A stretch of DNA of 64,000 bases from the NCBI GenBank assembly GCA_037178625.1, contig CM074128.1:3720001-3784000 (forward strand), given 5' to 3'. A model generated the notes under the pieces. That model was not told the origin of the DNA, did no database searches, and saw nothing but the letters and a program-made list of their open reading frames with translations. The position numbers and the translations under genes were made by a program. Origin of the DNA: Skeletonema tropicum (taxonomy: Eukaryota > Bacillariophyta > Thalassiosirophyceae > Thalassiosirales > Thalassiosiraceae). Positions 1-10,323 of this stretch are shown piece after piece (within the stretch, counting starts at the first letter, position 1; each line of letters begins with the position of its first letter).

Positions 1-1
1 T

Positions 2-199
2 CAAGGCGATAGTACTGCAAATACTGTAAGCCAACCCAGTGCAGGTCTCAGAAATATTGGGCGGTCGGCAGAGGAAGTGAATCTTGCAGCATCAATCATG
101 AACGAAGATGCAACAATCGACGCTTGGGTAGCTCTGCAATTGGCCAAAAGACACCTAAATGGCACCCCTTCCGCCAGCGACCTGAGAAGACCAAATTGA
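2..199 (+). CDS. C-terminal end of an unknown protein (partial)
   Basis: An open frame runs from the window edge to a TGA at 197-199 and gives 65 residues ending in DLRRPN. The piece is polar, with a short segment (DAWVALQLAKRHLNG) likely to be helical. I do not recognise a family. The start lies outside the window. That this is coding rests only on the open frame and sensible composition, so confidence is modest. Confidence 0.4.
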   Translation, partial: QGDSTANTVSQPSAGLRNIGRSAEEVNLAASIMNEDATIDAWVALQLAKRHLNGTPSASDLRRPN

Positions 200-785
200 G
201 TTATCTTCTCGCAAGAGTGAATGCATTTTCGATCATTGGGACATCACATTTTTGTTTCCATTCTCCTATAATACGATGATATCTCAACAGCATCTCACAT
301 AATGTAAAGAAGCATTTAATGCTTTTGTGGAAAGGTACTTCAAATGATTTACGCACTTGGTATAATAACATCACCGCTATTGAGTGAGTACAAGCTAAGA
401 TAAGTATCTCGACGGTGTATCTCGCACTCAGTTCATCATCTTCGATATTCAGACTTTCAAAAACAAGGGTATGATACTGTTAGGCGATAGCATACCAGTC
501 ACCCACAAACCATTGAGTCCACATTACATACCCGATTTATTTCAATTTTCTCTTTTTTAGAGCGAAGTTTGCTACACCAGTTTTTTATCCCCGGGGGAGA
601 TTCAACTACTATGTCAAAAAAGAGAACAACAGGCCTGTCCATGCTCACAGTATCTTACACGTGTAATCAATTAAGCATCGACTGAATAAGTATTTTGACA
701 GGAGCGACTTCAAAAATGGCTCAAAACTCAAAACATACCGCTCTATCTCTACTTATGATTTAAACACTGCATAACTTTGAACACA
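200..785. other. Intergenic region, no gene seen
   Basis: This stretch lies between the end of the first gene and NF-YC. It is AT-rich with many stops in all frames. It should hold the 3' end of the first gene and the NF-YC promoter; no repeat or RNA gene was recognised. Confidence 0.5.
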
Positions 786-2122
786 ATGAGTAACAGCCAA
801 CCAGCATCAGTACCAAATCCAATGGCGGCACCCGGCCCATCGCCATCTCCCGCACCGGCACCAGCACCAGCAGCCGCTGCGGAGAGTAAACCACCCGCAC
901 CTCCACCTGCCGCCGCAACCGCAGCGAAACCACCGACTCCGCAACAACAAGCTTTGCAACAACAAATTCAGGCGCAGCTTCAGGCTCAGCTGCAACAACA
1001 GTTGCAGGCTGCAGCAGCAAAAGGAAAGCAAGCAAATATCACCCCGGAAATGATTCAGGTAGGTTCGTTGGTCGTTCTTTCTACTGATTTTTGAATTATG
1101 TATTCTTATTTCTCTTCTCAAAAATTTTGATATCTTTTCGACAGGCACAAGCGCAAGCAATGGTTCAAGCTGCTGCCCAGGCACAAGCAGTAGTTGCAGC
1201 TGCAAAAAACAGGGGAGGTGGGCTCGTGCCCATGAACGCAGCTCAAATATCTGCCCTGTCACAGATCCAAGCGCAGGCTATTGTAAATGCCCGGCCCCAA
1301 ACAGCGCTTGTAGGGGGGACACCAGGAAAAACTGACGAGAAGCCAACTCCCCAACAAATCCAAAACCAAATTCAATTACAAGCTCAAGCACTAGTACATG
1401 CTCATACACAAGCTCAGATCGCTGCTGGAATTTATAAGGGTGGCGACCCAGCTCCTGCAACAAAAGCTGCAGCCAAGCCCGGAGTAGCAGTTGCTGCTGC
1501 GACAGCTAAAGCATCTAATAGTAGTGCATCGCAGCAAATTAAACCATCCCCACAAAGTGAGTTGAAACCAATCTCCACTCCATATTCTGGAGTTCTTACA
1601 AAGGGCTCGACAGCGACACAATCTGTTGTCGCCGCCGCAGCCGCTGCCGTACCACAACCGATGGAATTATCTGCACCATCAGCACCAGGCGCTAGCTTTA
1701 TGTCGGATAATCTTCAAATGGGTGAAAATGGTGAAGTTGGAGGTGTCGTTATGGACCCAACATCCGAAGAATTTTTAAGCAAGCTGAATGGAGCGCTTAC
1801 TGAGTTCTGGACTGATCAGTTGGACGAGATGAAAAAATTGGGCACTGACAAAGTTGAAACTGAGCAAGACTTTAAAAACCACAATGATTTGCCTTTAGCT
1901 CGTATCAAACGAATTATGAAGAGTGACGAAGATGTGCGTATGATCAGCGCTGAAGCCCCAGTACTCTTTGCAAAGGCTTGTGAGATGTTCATTCTAGAGA
2001 TGACTGTGAGGAGTTGGCATTACAGTGAAAACAACAAGCGAAAAACCTTGCAAAAAGAAGACATCAGGGAAGCAATTCAGAGGACAGACATTTTCGATTT
2101 CCTTGTCGATGTTATTCATTAA
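786..2122 (+). CDS. NF-YC: Nuclear transcription factor Y subunit gamma (HAP5/CBF-C)
   Basis: Two exons, 786-1058 and 1145-2122, join in phase 0 through a GTAGGT...ACAG intron and give about 416 residues. The C-terminal 110 residues are a classical NF-YC histone fold, with FWTDQLDEM, LPLARIKRIMKSDEDVRMIS, APVLFAKACEMFILEMTVRS and DIFDFLVDVIH. NF-YC pairs with NF-YB and then recruits NF-YA to bind CCAAT boxes in the nucleus. The first 300 residues are low complexity and rich in Gln, Ala and Pro, like a transactivation region. The ATG at 786 opens the conserved frame; no upstream in-frame ATG was found. The family call is secure; target genes cannot be told from sequence. Confidence 0.95.
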
Positions 2123-2678
2123 ACCTGACCTAGCGTCATGCTGCTTCTGAAGCATAAACAATCAAACAACAAAAGTATCAAAAAGAAAAAAGTGTCCCCC
2201 GTATCTGTGCCACCTCCAGCAATTGAATTTGTCATGCATGAACGATAATATCTCTCACTTCACAAAAATCAAATCACCCTAAAAAATAGAATATGTAAAA
2301 TCTGCACGTTAAAACGAATGAGCATCGTACTTAATGAGAATGGGGATGTTGTAGATGTTAGCTAGCAAATAAGCAGTGCCAGTGCAAGTGTCCCTGAGAT
2401 CTGAAATTCGGACATTTTTATCTTGGTACCGTGGGCAAAGATACTATTTTGTGGGCCAAGCTACGACACGCATACAGCACGGCCGGGCATGCCTACGTCA
2501 GCGTCATCGTCGCCTCTCCGAGTGACCGGAACGAACGTAACACGAATCCACCACCGACACGCTTCACAAACAACACTTTCAATCCGAAGAGAACGCATAA
2601 TACGGAACAATAATTCATCTGTTGTATCATATCTTCACGATTTCCATTACCCCTCATTCATCCCATCGAACAGCTACC
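2123..2678. other. Intergenic region between NF-YC and FBPase
   Basis: No convincing reading frame. It should contain the NF-YC 3' UTR and the FBPase promoter and leader. Short frames around 2423-2686 are only the leader read through into the FBPase frame. Confidence 0.5.
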
Positions 2679-3701
2679 ATGTCTGAAACATTCGACGTCG
2701 ACGCCCCTACTCTTAACAGATATGTTATGAAAAACACAAAGGATGCAGAACTTGTTCTTCTCCTCAACTCCCTCGCCACTTCCTTCAAACTTATTGCCTC
2801 CGCTGTCGGACGTGCTGGTGTGGCTCAGCTCTATGGTCTTGCTGGTGAAGTGAACTCTACTGGAGACGACCAGAAGAAGCTTGATGTTATGTCCAACGAT
2901 ATGATGATCAATGCATTGGTGAACAGCGGTGTCTGCAGTGTTCTTGTGTCTGAGGAAAACGAGGAACCAATTATTGTTCCCGCCGACAAGGCAGGAAAGT
3001 TCTGTGTTGCTTTCGACCCACTCGATGGATCTTCCAACATTGACTGTAATGTTTCGGTTGGAACCATTTTCTCTGTTTACGAGAAGAAGGATGGATCCGT
3101 GAACGATTTGCTTCGTTCCGGAGCTGAATGCATCTGCGCTGGATATTGTGCCTACTCTTCGGCCACTGAGCTTGTTTTCACATTCCAGGGTGGCACTGTT
3201 GAAGGATTCTGCCTTGATCCTACCATTGGAGAGTTTGTCCACACTCGCTTCGACATGAAGTTCCCAGCCGATGGAGGCAAGAGAATTTATTCATGCAATG
3301 AGGGTAACTTCATTCATTGGGACCAGCCCATTAAGGATGCCGTTGATGCTTTCAAGAATGGCATTGACGGAAAGCCCTACAGTGCTCGTTACGTGGGTTC
3401 GATGGTAGCTGACATTCACAGAACTCTTCTTTATGGAGGAATTTACATTTACCCAGCAGACAAGAAGAGCCCAAAAGGCAAGCTTCGTTGTCTGTATGAA
3501 GGAATCCCCATGGCACTCATCATTGAGCAAGCTGGAGGAATTGCATCAACTGGATACTTCGAGGGCAAGATTGGACGTGTTGCTGAGCTTACTCCCGATG
3601 CCATCCACTGCAAGTGCCCAATCATCATGGGTGGACCAAGGGATGTTGGTGTAATCTACGACTGCTACAAGAAGGCCGGAATTGAAACTCCTTCTCTTTA
3701 A
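2679..3701 (+). CDS. FBP: Fructose-1,6-bisphosphatase, no presequence (probably cytosolic)
   Basis: A single exon of 340 codons. It hydrolyses fructose-1,6-bisphosphate to fructose-6-phosphate and phosphate, for gluconeogenesis or the Calvin cycle. The metal site FDPLDGSSNIDCNVSVGTIF and acidic loop VSEENEEPI are present. So are the substrate region YVGSMVADIHRTLLYGGIY and the phosphate-binding GKLRCLYEGIPMALIIEQAGG. Length is that of the family. The ATG at 2679 (context ACCATG) starts MSETFDVDAP, aligning with the usual N-terminus; upstream codons in the frame are leader. There is no signal peptide or transit peptide, so a cytosolic form is inferred, in contrast to the plastid aldolase downstream. 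I saw no extended redox-regulatory loop with extra cysteines. Confidence 0.95.
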   Translation: MSETFDVDAPTLNRYVMKNTKDAELVLLLNSLATSFKLIASAVGRAGVAQLYGLAGEVNSTGDDQKKLDVMSNDMMINALVNSGVCSVLVSEENEEPIIVPADKAGKFCVAFDPLDGSSNIDCNVSVGTIFSVYEKKDGSVNDLLRSGAECICAGYCAYSSATELVFTFQGGTVEGFCLDPTIGEFVHTRFDMKFPADGGKRIYSCNEGNFIHWDQPIKDAVDAFKNGIDGKPYSARYVGSMVADIHRTLLYGGIYIYPADKKSPKGKLRCLYEGIPMALIIEQAGGIASTGYFEGKIGRVAELTPDAIHCKCPIIMGGPRDVGVIYDCYKKAGIETPSL

Positions 3702-4619
3702 CTTGTGAAGTTCTTTGCCAGGGCTGGTATCGGACAGAGCATGCTACTCTTCAGTGCGTACTGAAATACAGGAGCATACTACTCCTGCAAGTTGAGACTT
3801 CGCAGGATGCAAGCGCACACGCTTCTAATTGGGACAGAAAGCAACCACCAAGATGAATAGAGCAAGCATAATTACTTGGTGTCTTGTGACATTTTTGCTA
3901 GTTTGTAACAAATGTGTAAATCTGAGTTTGTTATTATGTAGTATTTATCACTTCGGCTTGCCCGTTAAGTTTTGTATTGAAAGGAAGCGGAAAGGAACAC
4001 ACATCGTTCAGAAGGGGTTGAACTGGATCATTTTAGGGCATGTTTATTAGGCAGTATAGTATTCATAGTCATATCATACATAGAGGAGATCATACATAGA
4101 GGAGTAGAGAAGCATCATTGTCTCTAGTAGACATAAGTACGAATCATTCATTCCAGAGGTGAGTATCAAGGAGATAAGTACACCAACCCATCGAGAGTTG
4201 AGTATATACTTCCTACCTCTCTATTCGTGTTGCACAACAAACTCCTCCAAACAAACTGAGAAAGAATAAAAGAAGCTCTTCCTCTACAAAGAAAGAAGGC
4301 AGAAGGGGGAAATTCTCCAGGACAGACTGAGGCGCGTGGAAATCGGGAAATCTTTACGGCTTTTGGGCAATACAACGGGCAAAATAGCCGATCTGCTGCC
4401 CCCGAAGTTGTTGTAAATATAGAGGTGAATAAGTTCTTTCAAATATTTTTCGGGGAACTTTGAATTTTGCCCTCTAAATTAGCCACAATTGACACGCACT
4501 TGCTTGAACTCATCTGATGAGGTGACAAGCCTTTTCATCAACCTGTCAAGAAGGAAGCTCCAATAGATCTATTATTGAACCCTCACGTCGATAGGAGGAG
4601 AGACCGCCCCGTAACGAAG
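3702..4619. other. 900-bp intergenic region with a 16-bp tandem repeat
   Basis: Between FBPase and aldolase. A perfect 16-bp unit (atcatacatagaggag) occurs twice in tandem at 4073-4104. No gene or RNA was recognised; the short open frames here lack coding character. Confidence 0.5.
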
Positions 4620-6099
4620 ATGAAATTTTCCGCTGCTTTGTTTGCTAGTGTTGTCCTCGGCAGTGGAGCTGCTGATGCTTTCACCGCTGGAGTGAGAAGA
4701 TCTGCCAAAGTATCATCTGTTTCTCTCAGAGAGACCATTTCGGAGGAGCTAGGCACACCATGTGAGGACGAATGTGCACTTGATAGCTTCCCTAATCTTC
4801 CATCCAGTGTGCACCCTGGTGTTGTGACTGGTCAGGCTATGCTTGATTTGCTTAACCATGCCAAGGAAAATGGTTATGCCATCCCTGCTGTCAACTGCGT
4901 GTCATCATCTGGCATTAATGCATGCCTCGAGGCTGCTCGTAAGAATGATGCCCCTATCATTATCCAGTTCTCATCTGGAGGATCTCAAGTAAGTATAAGT
5001 TTATTTCAATGCTTTTCCTTTCTAGCGCTGTGTTTTGAGACTTGTGCTAACGATCGGATGTATGGTGTAGTTTTACGGTGGCAAAGGTCTCAGCAACAAA
5101 AACTACGCAGCCGCAATAGCTGGTGCTATTTCTGGAGCATTCCATGTTCGCACAATGGCCGAGCAATACGGTGTCCCAGTTATTCTTCACACTGATCACT
5201 GTGCGAAGAGTCTCCTTCCATGGGTTGACGGCCTTTTGGCAGCATCAGAGCGTTATCACGCTAAGCACGGAGAGCCTCTATTTTCATCTCATATGATCGA
5301 CTTGTCGGAAGAGCCCATTGAAGAGAACATTGAAATCTGCAAAGACTACCTCGCCCGTTTCGCTAAGATTGGCATGCTCCTAGAGATGGAACTCGGTATC
5401 ACTGGTGGAGAAGAGGATGGCGTTAACAACGAGGACGTCCCTCTTGAAGATCTCTACTCAAAGCCAGAGGAAATTTACCAGGTTTATGATGCGCTCACCC
5501 CCATTTCAGATATGTTCACTGTTGCTGCCGCATTCGGAAATGTCCATGGAGTGTACAGTCCTGGTAATGTTCAACTTGAACCTAAAATCCTCACAAGGGC
5601 ACAGGCTTACATCAGTGAGAAGCTAGGCGATAAAGCACCCGCTGATAAGAAACCTGTTAGCTTTGTATTCCACGGAGGATCTGGATCAGATGTCAGCGAT
5701 ATTCAAGAGGCAATTGGTTACGGAGTGATTAAGATGAACATCGATACCGACACACAATGGTCGTATTGGGAAGGTATCAAGAATTTCGAGTCAAAATACC
5801 ACGATTATTTGCAAGGACAAATTGGAAATCCCGAAGGAGCCGATAAGCCAAACAAGAAGTACTACGATGTAAGTATTCTTCGAACCTCGTTTTCCTTTCC
5901 TTTTTCTTCAGTGCTCTAACCAAATAACATTCTTTCTTCATATTAGCCTCGGGAATGCATGCGCGCAGCCGAAACAAATACCGTCAACCGCTTAGATCAA
6001 TGCTTCGCTGATCTCAAATGCACTAACATTCTTGGTCTCGGAGCGGCTGAGGAAGCCGCTAATGTTCTTGGACCACGACGTGGAGGTCTTCCTGTTTAA
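4620..6099 (+). CDS. FBA: Class II fructose-bisphosphate aldolase, plastid-targeted
   Basis: Three exons, 4620-4988, 5071-5868 and 5947-6099, all joining in phase 0 with GT-AG introns, give 439 residues. It cleaves or forms fructose-1,6-bisphosphate from DHAP and GAP with a divalent metal. Class II signatures are visible: VILHTDHCAKSLLPW (metal His), ELGITGGEEDG, FGNVHGVYSPGNV, VFHGGSGS and IKMNIDTDTQW. The N-terminus MKFSAALFASVVLGSGAADA followed by FTAG is a signal peptide plus ASAFAP-type junction, so import into the secondary plastid is expected. The ATG at 4620 is chosen because it begins that signal peptide; an upstream in-frame ATG would bury it. Confidence 0.95.
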
Positions 6100-6281
6100 A
6101 TGATGGCTTGTCACTTGGCTAAACATCACATTATTAATTCTTAAACAGGGGCTTGTATATGGATTGTTGCTTTCTCGTATATGCTTGTAGCCGTGTGCAC
6201 ACAATCCAGTAGTTTGTATCTACTCAATAGAAATTAGTTACTAAGAGAAGAATTATTGGACGAAGAGGCTGATTCTTATTG

Positions 6282-7190
6282 CTACTTTAAGGGCAGTGTT
6301 GCTGGAGCGCGTATTACTTCTCCCTCCTTCAAGCCAGGCAGCTCTGTGATCAGTTTCGCAACGCCTTCAGAAAACTTTTTCACCTCTTCATCTTCGCATG
6401 GGAACGCCACTGCATCGCTTGGACAAATGTACGCTTTGATAATTACATCGCCTGTATTTTGAATGTCTTCCCAAGCTTCTTTCACTCCAGTACGTTTCAG
6501 CAGTAAGTTTTGTTCATACATTGAGAATGAAAATGGAAATCGAACGGAAGAGACTGGGAATTTGGCTCCTGCTAGTATGGCTCCACTTGGATCCTTTGCA
6601 GATACAGCAGTCAGAACCAGAATGTCGCTGTAGTAATCCAAAGGTTCCCTTGAAGGTGTTGAGGTAGAGATAGACGTGGTTTCGTCTGGTTTGTCTCTTG
6701 CACGTTCAGGGAAGTACACGAGACCTTGCAGAATGGGTGTCCTCGTTTTAGATTTGTTGGATGATACCGAGTTTAGCTGATCTTCAGAGAGCCTAATTTG
6801 TGGTCTATATTCTGTTGGCGGCTTTAATCCTAGCTCAGCGATGACATCATTATCCGAAGCTACAACATCCGCTGCATGGCATGGGGGTGGGAACGACGCG
6901 AAAGAAAAGCTCAACATGATTACTGAAGCCACAGCAATAAACCGACTTATGGTTTCCTGAAATGTCTGATCTAATGATTTGATCTGATTATGTGTTGTAT
7001 CGTCGCAAGATTTGCTTAGATGTAGAGTATCATTAGAATCAGTTTTGAAACTCGATGCTAATGACGTGCTCAAAGCAGGCAAGCAATCACGAGAAGAAGC
7101 AGCACTGTCATGATTATAGTTGCTTGGTGGCACGAAGGCCATAGTGCGTGCAGGACTACACAGCAGTAGGAGAGAGATACGGACAATCAT
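6282..7190 (-). CDS. Unknown plastid, probably thylakoid-lumen, protein
   Basis: A single exon of about 302 codons if begun at the ATG at 7190. That start gives a signal peptide, IVRISLLLLCSPARTM, followed by AFVPP, a good ASAFAP junction. Around residues 80-110 a second hydrophobic stretch (FIAVASVIMLSFSFASFPPPCHA then AD) resembles a lumen-targeting signal with an AxA-type site. The mature part contains ILVLTAVSAKDPSGAILAGA and FPFSFSMYEQ. These faintly recall the C-terminal domain of cytochrome c biogenesis CcmI proteins, but I would not assign it on that. No catalytic motif is seen. Longer upstream starts exist in frame but would hide the signal peptide. Confidence 0.7.
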   Translation of the reverse strand: MIVRISLLLLCSPARTMAFVPPSNYNHDSAASSRDCLPALSTSLASSFKTDSNDTLHLSKSCDDTTHNQIKSLDQTFQETISRFIAVASVIMLSFSFASFPPPCHAADVVASDNDVIAELGLKPPTEYRPQIRLSEDQLNSVSSNKSKTRTPILQGLVYFPERARDKPDETTSISTSTPSREPLDYYSDILVLTAVSAKDPSGAILAGAKFPVSSVRFPFSFSMYEQNLLLKRTGVKEAWEDIQNTGDVIIKAYICPSDAVAFPCEDEEVKKFSEGVAKLITELPGLKEGEVIRAPATLPLK

Positions 7191-7652
7191 GACGCAAAGT
7201 CTACTTCTAAGTATCTCCAGCGCAAGACAACAGCATATTACTCTGCGATATGATACAGGGATCACCGACATCGAATACATCGAACCCCTCGACCCCACGG
7301 CCCGGCCAACTCACGTGTGGATGACATTTTCGGTACTCAAACTGTCCACGTAGGAATCCGTAGAAATACATTGCGTATATTTTTCAAAATACACCCCTGA
7401 GAGGAAAACCCCGAACATTTTCGTGATCCCCATGCTTTTGCGAGTTAGAATATGCTGGGGGTTTTCCTCTCAGGACTTTGTGTGACGAATAATTAATGTA
7501 GTTAAATGGACTATAGATTTGTATAGATTCACAACTTTAAGGTCTTTGTGTGTGGAATCAGGTCTGCTTTGTGGCAAAAAAGGTTTTTTTTGTTCCCGCC
7601 ATTTCTAATTTCATTTTCCTTCAGCATTTATCTGTCATTGCACATAGTAACC
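7191..7652. promoter_or_regulatory. Divergent promoter region
   Basis: This gap separates two divergently transcribed genes and must hold both promoters. It also contains a 17-bp inverted repeat, listed separately. Apart from that no known regulatory site was recognised. Confidence 0.4.
7396..7474. repeat. Inverted repeat with 17-bp perfect arms
   Basis: The arm cctgagaggaaaacccc (7396-7412) recurs as its exact reverse complement at 7458-7474, with 45 bases between. Weaker symmetry continues outward (aca... / ...tgtgt). It could fold as a hairpin, mark the ends of a tiny MITE-like insertion, or be a paired binding site. Confidence 0.8.
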
Positions 7653-9842
7653 ATGTCGTCATGCCGCACTACCGGCCCTTCGCCTAGCCGCAACAACGGC
7701 GGCGAAAGCATACGAGACTCAGGGAACGTTTCATCAACACCTAAGCTTCGGTCTAGGACGCAAATTGTAACCCCGGCAACTACCACAAATGAGCAAACGA
7801 CGTCCTCAACGAAAGGCACAGGTGCACATCGACGCAGGTCGAAGAGGGGTTGCCAGTCATCTGAACGACTGACACCTCCTAAGTCATATTTTACTGACCG
7901 CCAAGGCAAAGTCACATGTTTGATGTTTGGTCTCGATCCCAGCAATGAGGCTCATAAGAGAGTGATTTGTGTTGGATGCATGAGATGTGTTGGCAACGCT
8001 ATTGTGGTGCCGGATGTAGTAAGAAACAAAACAAATCATGAGCGTAATGGCAACCGAAAGTGTGAACAGCCTTGGCATATTGGCAATGAAGATCATAGAG
8101 AGGAACGGAAAGAAATTGTTCGTCGAGATTTCCTTGCATTATTCGACGTAGACGAGCCCGAAGTGTGTGCTGATGCAGACATCAACAACAAAAATAATTC
8201 GACTCAACCACCATCAAAACGCAGACGAGTACAAACAAAACAAAACGATGCAGTGATGGAAGATTCTTGGCAACTACCTCCGCCGCCTCCAATAATATTT
8301 GACGAGGGAGGTCATTTCACAAAAGACGCAATGGAAGTGATAAGAACACAATTATCATCATCCTACAAAAGCAATGATAATCCGCCTAATGAGGATGACA
8401 TGAGAGTTGCCGGAATGCTGATGCTTTGGATATTTAAATACAGCAACAACGACAGTAAAGTATCGCTAGCAAAACTTTCTTCGTTTCCAACCTATCGTCA
8501 ATTCACAGTTGCAAAGGTTCCGACGACTTACGACACTGAGGTGACAGCTCGGCAGACACGAGAACGGACGAAGAAAGCAAGTGACTGGATTGATGCGCTG
8601 ATGGAAGGCAACTTTGATACAGCGGATGTACTAGTCAGTTTGTTGGATAAGAACAGCAAGAAGAAGTTGCCATTGAAGTACATCATCAAGGAATGGAATG
8701 CAAACTATCGATTTGATGTAGACACGACACTTGCAGCTTTAAAATTTTCTGGCATAAATCCTACCCAAGCGGAAAAGCTGATGCAATTCACAGATGTTGA
8801 AACCCGTCAAGATGGATGTTTGTCAGGGATAAGATGGCTTGCACCAGTGAAACAAATTTACCAGAGAAAGAAAGAAATCGTAGCAAAATCATTCGTGTCA
8901 AGACGACACAAGAAAGTCTCCCTATCATCAGATGTAAAAGATTTGTCAAGGCCTCGAAGAGGTACACAGAACCTGTGCAAAGAATTGGAGCCCATCATTG
9001 GTGTAGACGATGAATTGAAGCGCGAATTACATGCATTTACGGATAGACTGAAATCCATCTCGGAAGTGTGGTTCAAAATCATGAGAGTGATGAAGTCAGT
9101 CGAGATTCAATCGGACGAGGCAATTAGTCACTTTCAACAGGATACTGTGACATTGCGAGATCTGATATATAAACTTGTCGTAACTGATGTTCCGATTTCT
9201 GGGTGGAAAAGGAAGTTGACAAGATCGATGAAGGCGCATCTTCTGTTTGGTCTCCATCTTTTGAAGCAGCTGCAAATGTGGGGCACTCTTGGTGGTATAG
9301 ATGAACAAAACATAGAGACCTGTCATGCGATCTGGAATAAGTTATTGCGCCAGTTTGGAGCTACCCGTGGCAATGAACTCCAGAAGAAAGTGTTGAGTGA
9401 GTATCTATTTCAAACTTCACCATTTTTACATTGTGCAAAAGATCATGTGAAGAAGGAGACCAAGTCAAAACGGAAGAAGAAAACGAACAGTGGAGTCCAG
9501 AATTCTCGGCGCTGCGAAGAGGTTACTGATGTCGCATTGGTTGATAGTAATGTCGTGCTTGGTCCTTTGGCGACTAGCATCAATGACGAAGAGGCTCTCC
9601 ACCAAGAACTAGTACTCACGGATGAAGTTGTTGCGGATGATGTTGCGGTAGTTAACAGTGACGGCAGCGATGATGATGCAGCCATAAAAGTGACAGAAAA
9701 TGATACTATGATCAAAATTTGCAATCATCCTGGTTGTGGGAAAATGCGGCTTGCTATGGCATGGCGTATCCATCAATATGAGTGCCACGAAGTGGTTACC
9801 ACCGATACCAACAGTGGTGAGGATATGAATGTTGATGGTTGA
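7653..9842 (+). CDS. Unknown 729-residue protein with a C-terminal zinc-finger-like motif
   Basis: One uninterrupted exon. The ATG at 7653 (AACCATG) is preferred over upstream in-frame codons because it precedes the first clearly polar protein sequence. The first 100 residues are basic and Ser/Thr-rich, with a CVGC-MRC pair near residues 110-120. A KRRRVQTK stretch near 190 could be a nuclear localisation signal. The middle, residues 220-600, is a helical region including a KKKLPLKYIIKEWNANY block and a KKAHLLFGLHLLKQL-like helix. The end holds CNHPGCGKMRLAMAWRIHQY then ECH, a C-x4-C...H-x4-C-H arrangement like a single zinc finger, after an acidic run. No transposase or known enzyme motif is visible. 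A nuclear role is a guess. Confidence 0.75.
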   Translation: MSSCRTTGPSPSRNNGGESIRDSGNVSSTPKLRSRTQIVTPATTTNEQTTSSTKGTGAHRRRSKRGCQSSERLTPPKSYFTDRQGKVTCLMFGLDPSNEAHKRVICVGCMRCVGNAIVVPDVVRNKTNHERNGNRKCEQPWHIGNEDHREERKEIVRRDFLALFDVDEPEVCADADINNKNNSTQPPSKRRRVQTKQNDAVMEDSWQLPPPPPIIFDEGGHFTKDAMEVIRTQLSSSYKSNDNPPNEDDMRVAGMLMLWIFKYSNNDSKVSLAKLSSFPTYRQFTVAKVPTTYDTEVTARQTRERTKKASDWIDALMEGNFDTADVLVSLLDKNSKKKLPLKYIIKEWNANYRFDVDTTLAALKFSGINPTQAEKLMQFTDVETRQDGCLSGIRWLAPVKQIYQRKKEIVAKSFVSRRHKKVSLSSDVKDLSRPRRGTQNLCKELEPIIGVDDELKRELHAFTDRLKSISEVWFKIMRVMKSVEIQSDEAISHFQQDTVTLRDLIYKLVVTDVPISGWKRKLTRSMKAHLLFGLHLLKQLQMWGTLGGIDEQNIETCHAIWNKLLRQFGATRGNELQKKVLSEYLFQTSPFLHCAKDHVKKETKSKRKKKTNSGVQNSRRCEEVTDVALVDSNVVLGPLATSINDEEALHQELVLTDEVVADDVAVVNSDGSDDDAAIKVTENDTMIKICNHPGCGKMRLAMAWRIHQYECHEVVTTDTNSGEDMNVDG

Positions 9843-10323
9843 TGCCAATTGGCAGGCTTAGTATATGTATAAATGTAATTGTGACTATGAGATGGTAGAT
9901 TGTTGAATTAGTTGCATTTTAATTGGAGATATTCATCATGTAAGGCAGGTGGAAGAGAGACTCGTCATGGTTGTTAGCTAGAGAGATACCTTGGCTTGAT
10001 GGAAAAAATGCTATCGCCAACATCGCTAAAATATCCAAAATGTAAGGCTGGTCGGGCCGTGACCCTCGATCAACTCAGATCAACTCACCGGACCAACTGA
10101 AACTTGTTCCGACGAGGGGCTGCTCTTATCTTTTCAGTTATTATGAGATGCGCCTATTACGGCGCAGCTCCCAAGATTTTCGAACGCCAGCATGCAGCAT
10201 CAGCGAAGACCTCTACCGTGCTAGGTGTTGGGATTTTGGATCTTCGTACAATAGATATCATACCTTAGCGTAGCCATAGGTGCCACGGTAGCCTCATTGC
10301 CGGCAAAGTATAACGTCTGATAG
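9843..10323. other. Intergenic region, no gene seen
   Basis: Between two tandem plus-strand genes. It holds a short near-duplication of gatcaactca around 10066-10088 and otherwise nothing recognisable. Confidence 0.4.

Noticed and set aside
807..1262. Long open frame on the minus strand opposite NF-YC
   Set aside because: It is antisense to the Gln/Ala-rich coding repeat, which keeps other frames open; no protein character of its own.
2658..3242. 194-codon minus-strand frame inside FBPase
   Set aside because: Shadow of a strongly codon-biased conserved gene.
3829..4050. 73-codon plus-strand frame downstream of FBPase
   Set aside because: No conserved pattern and lies in probable 3' UTR or intergenic DNA.
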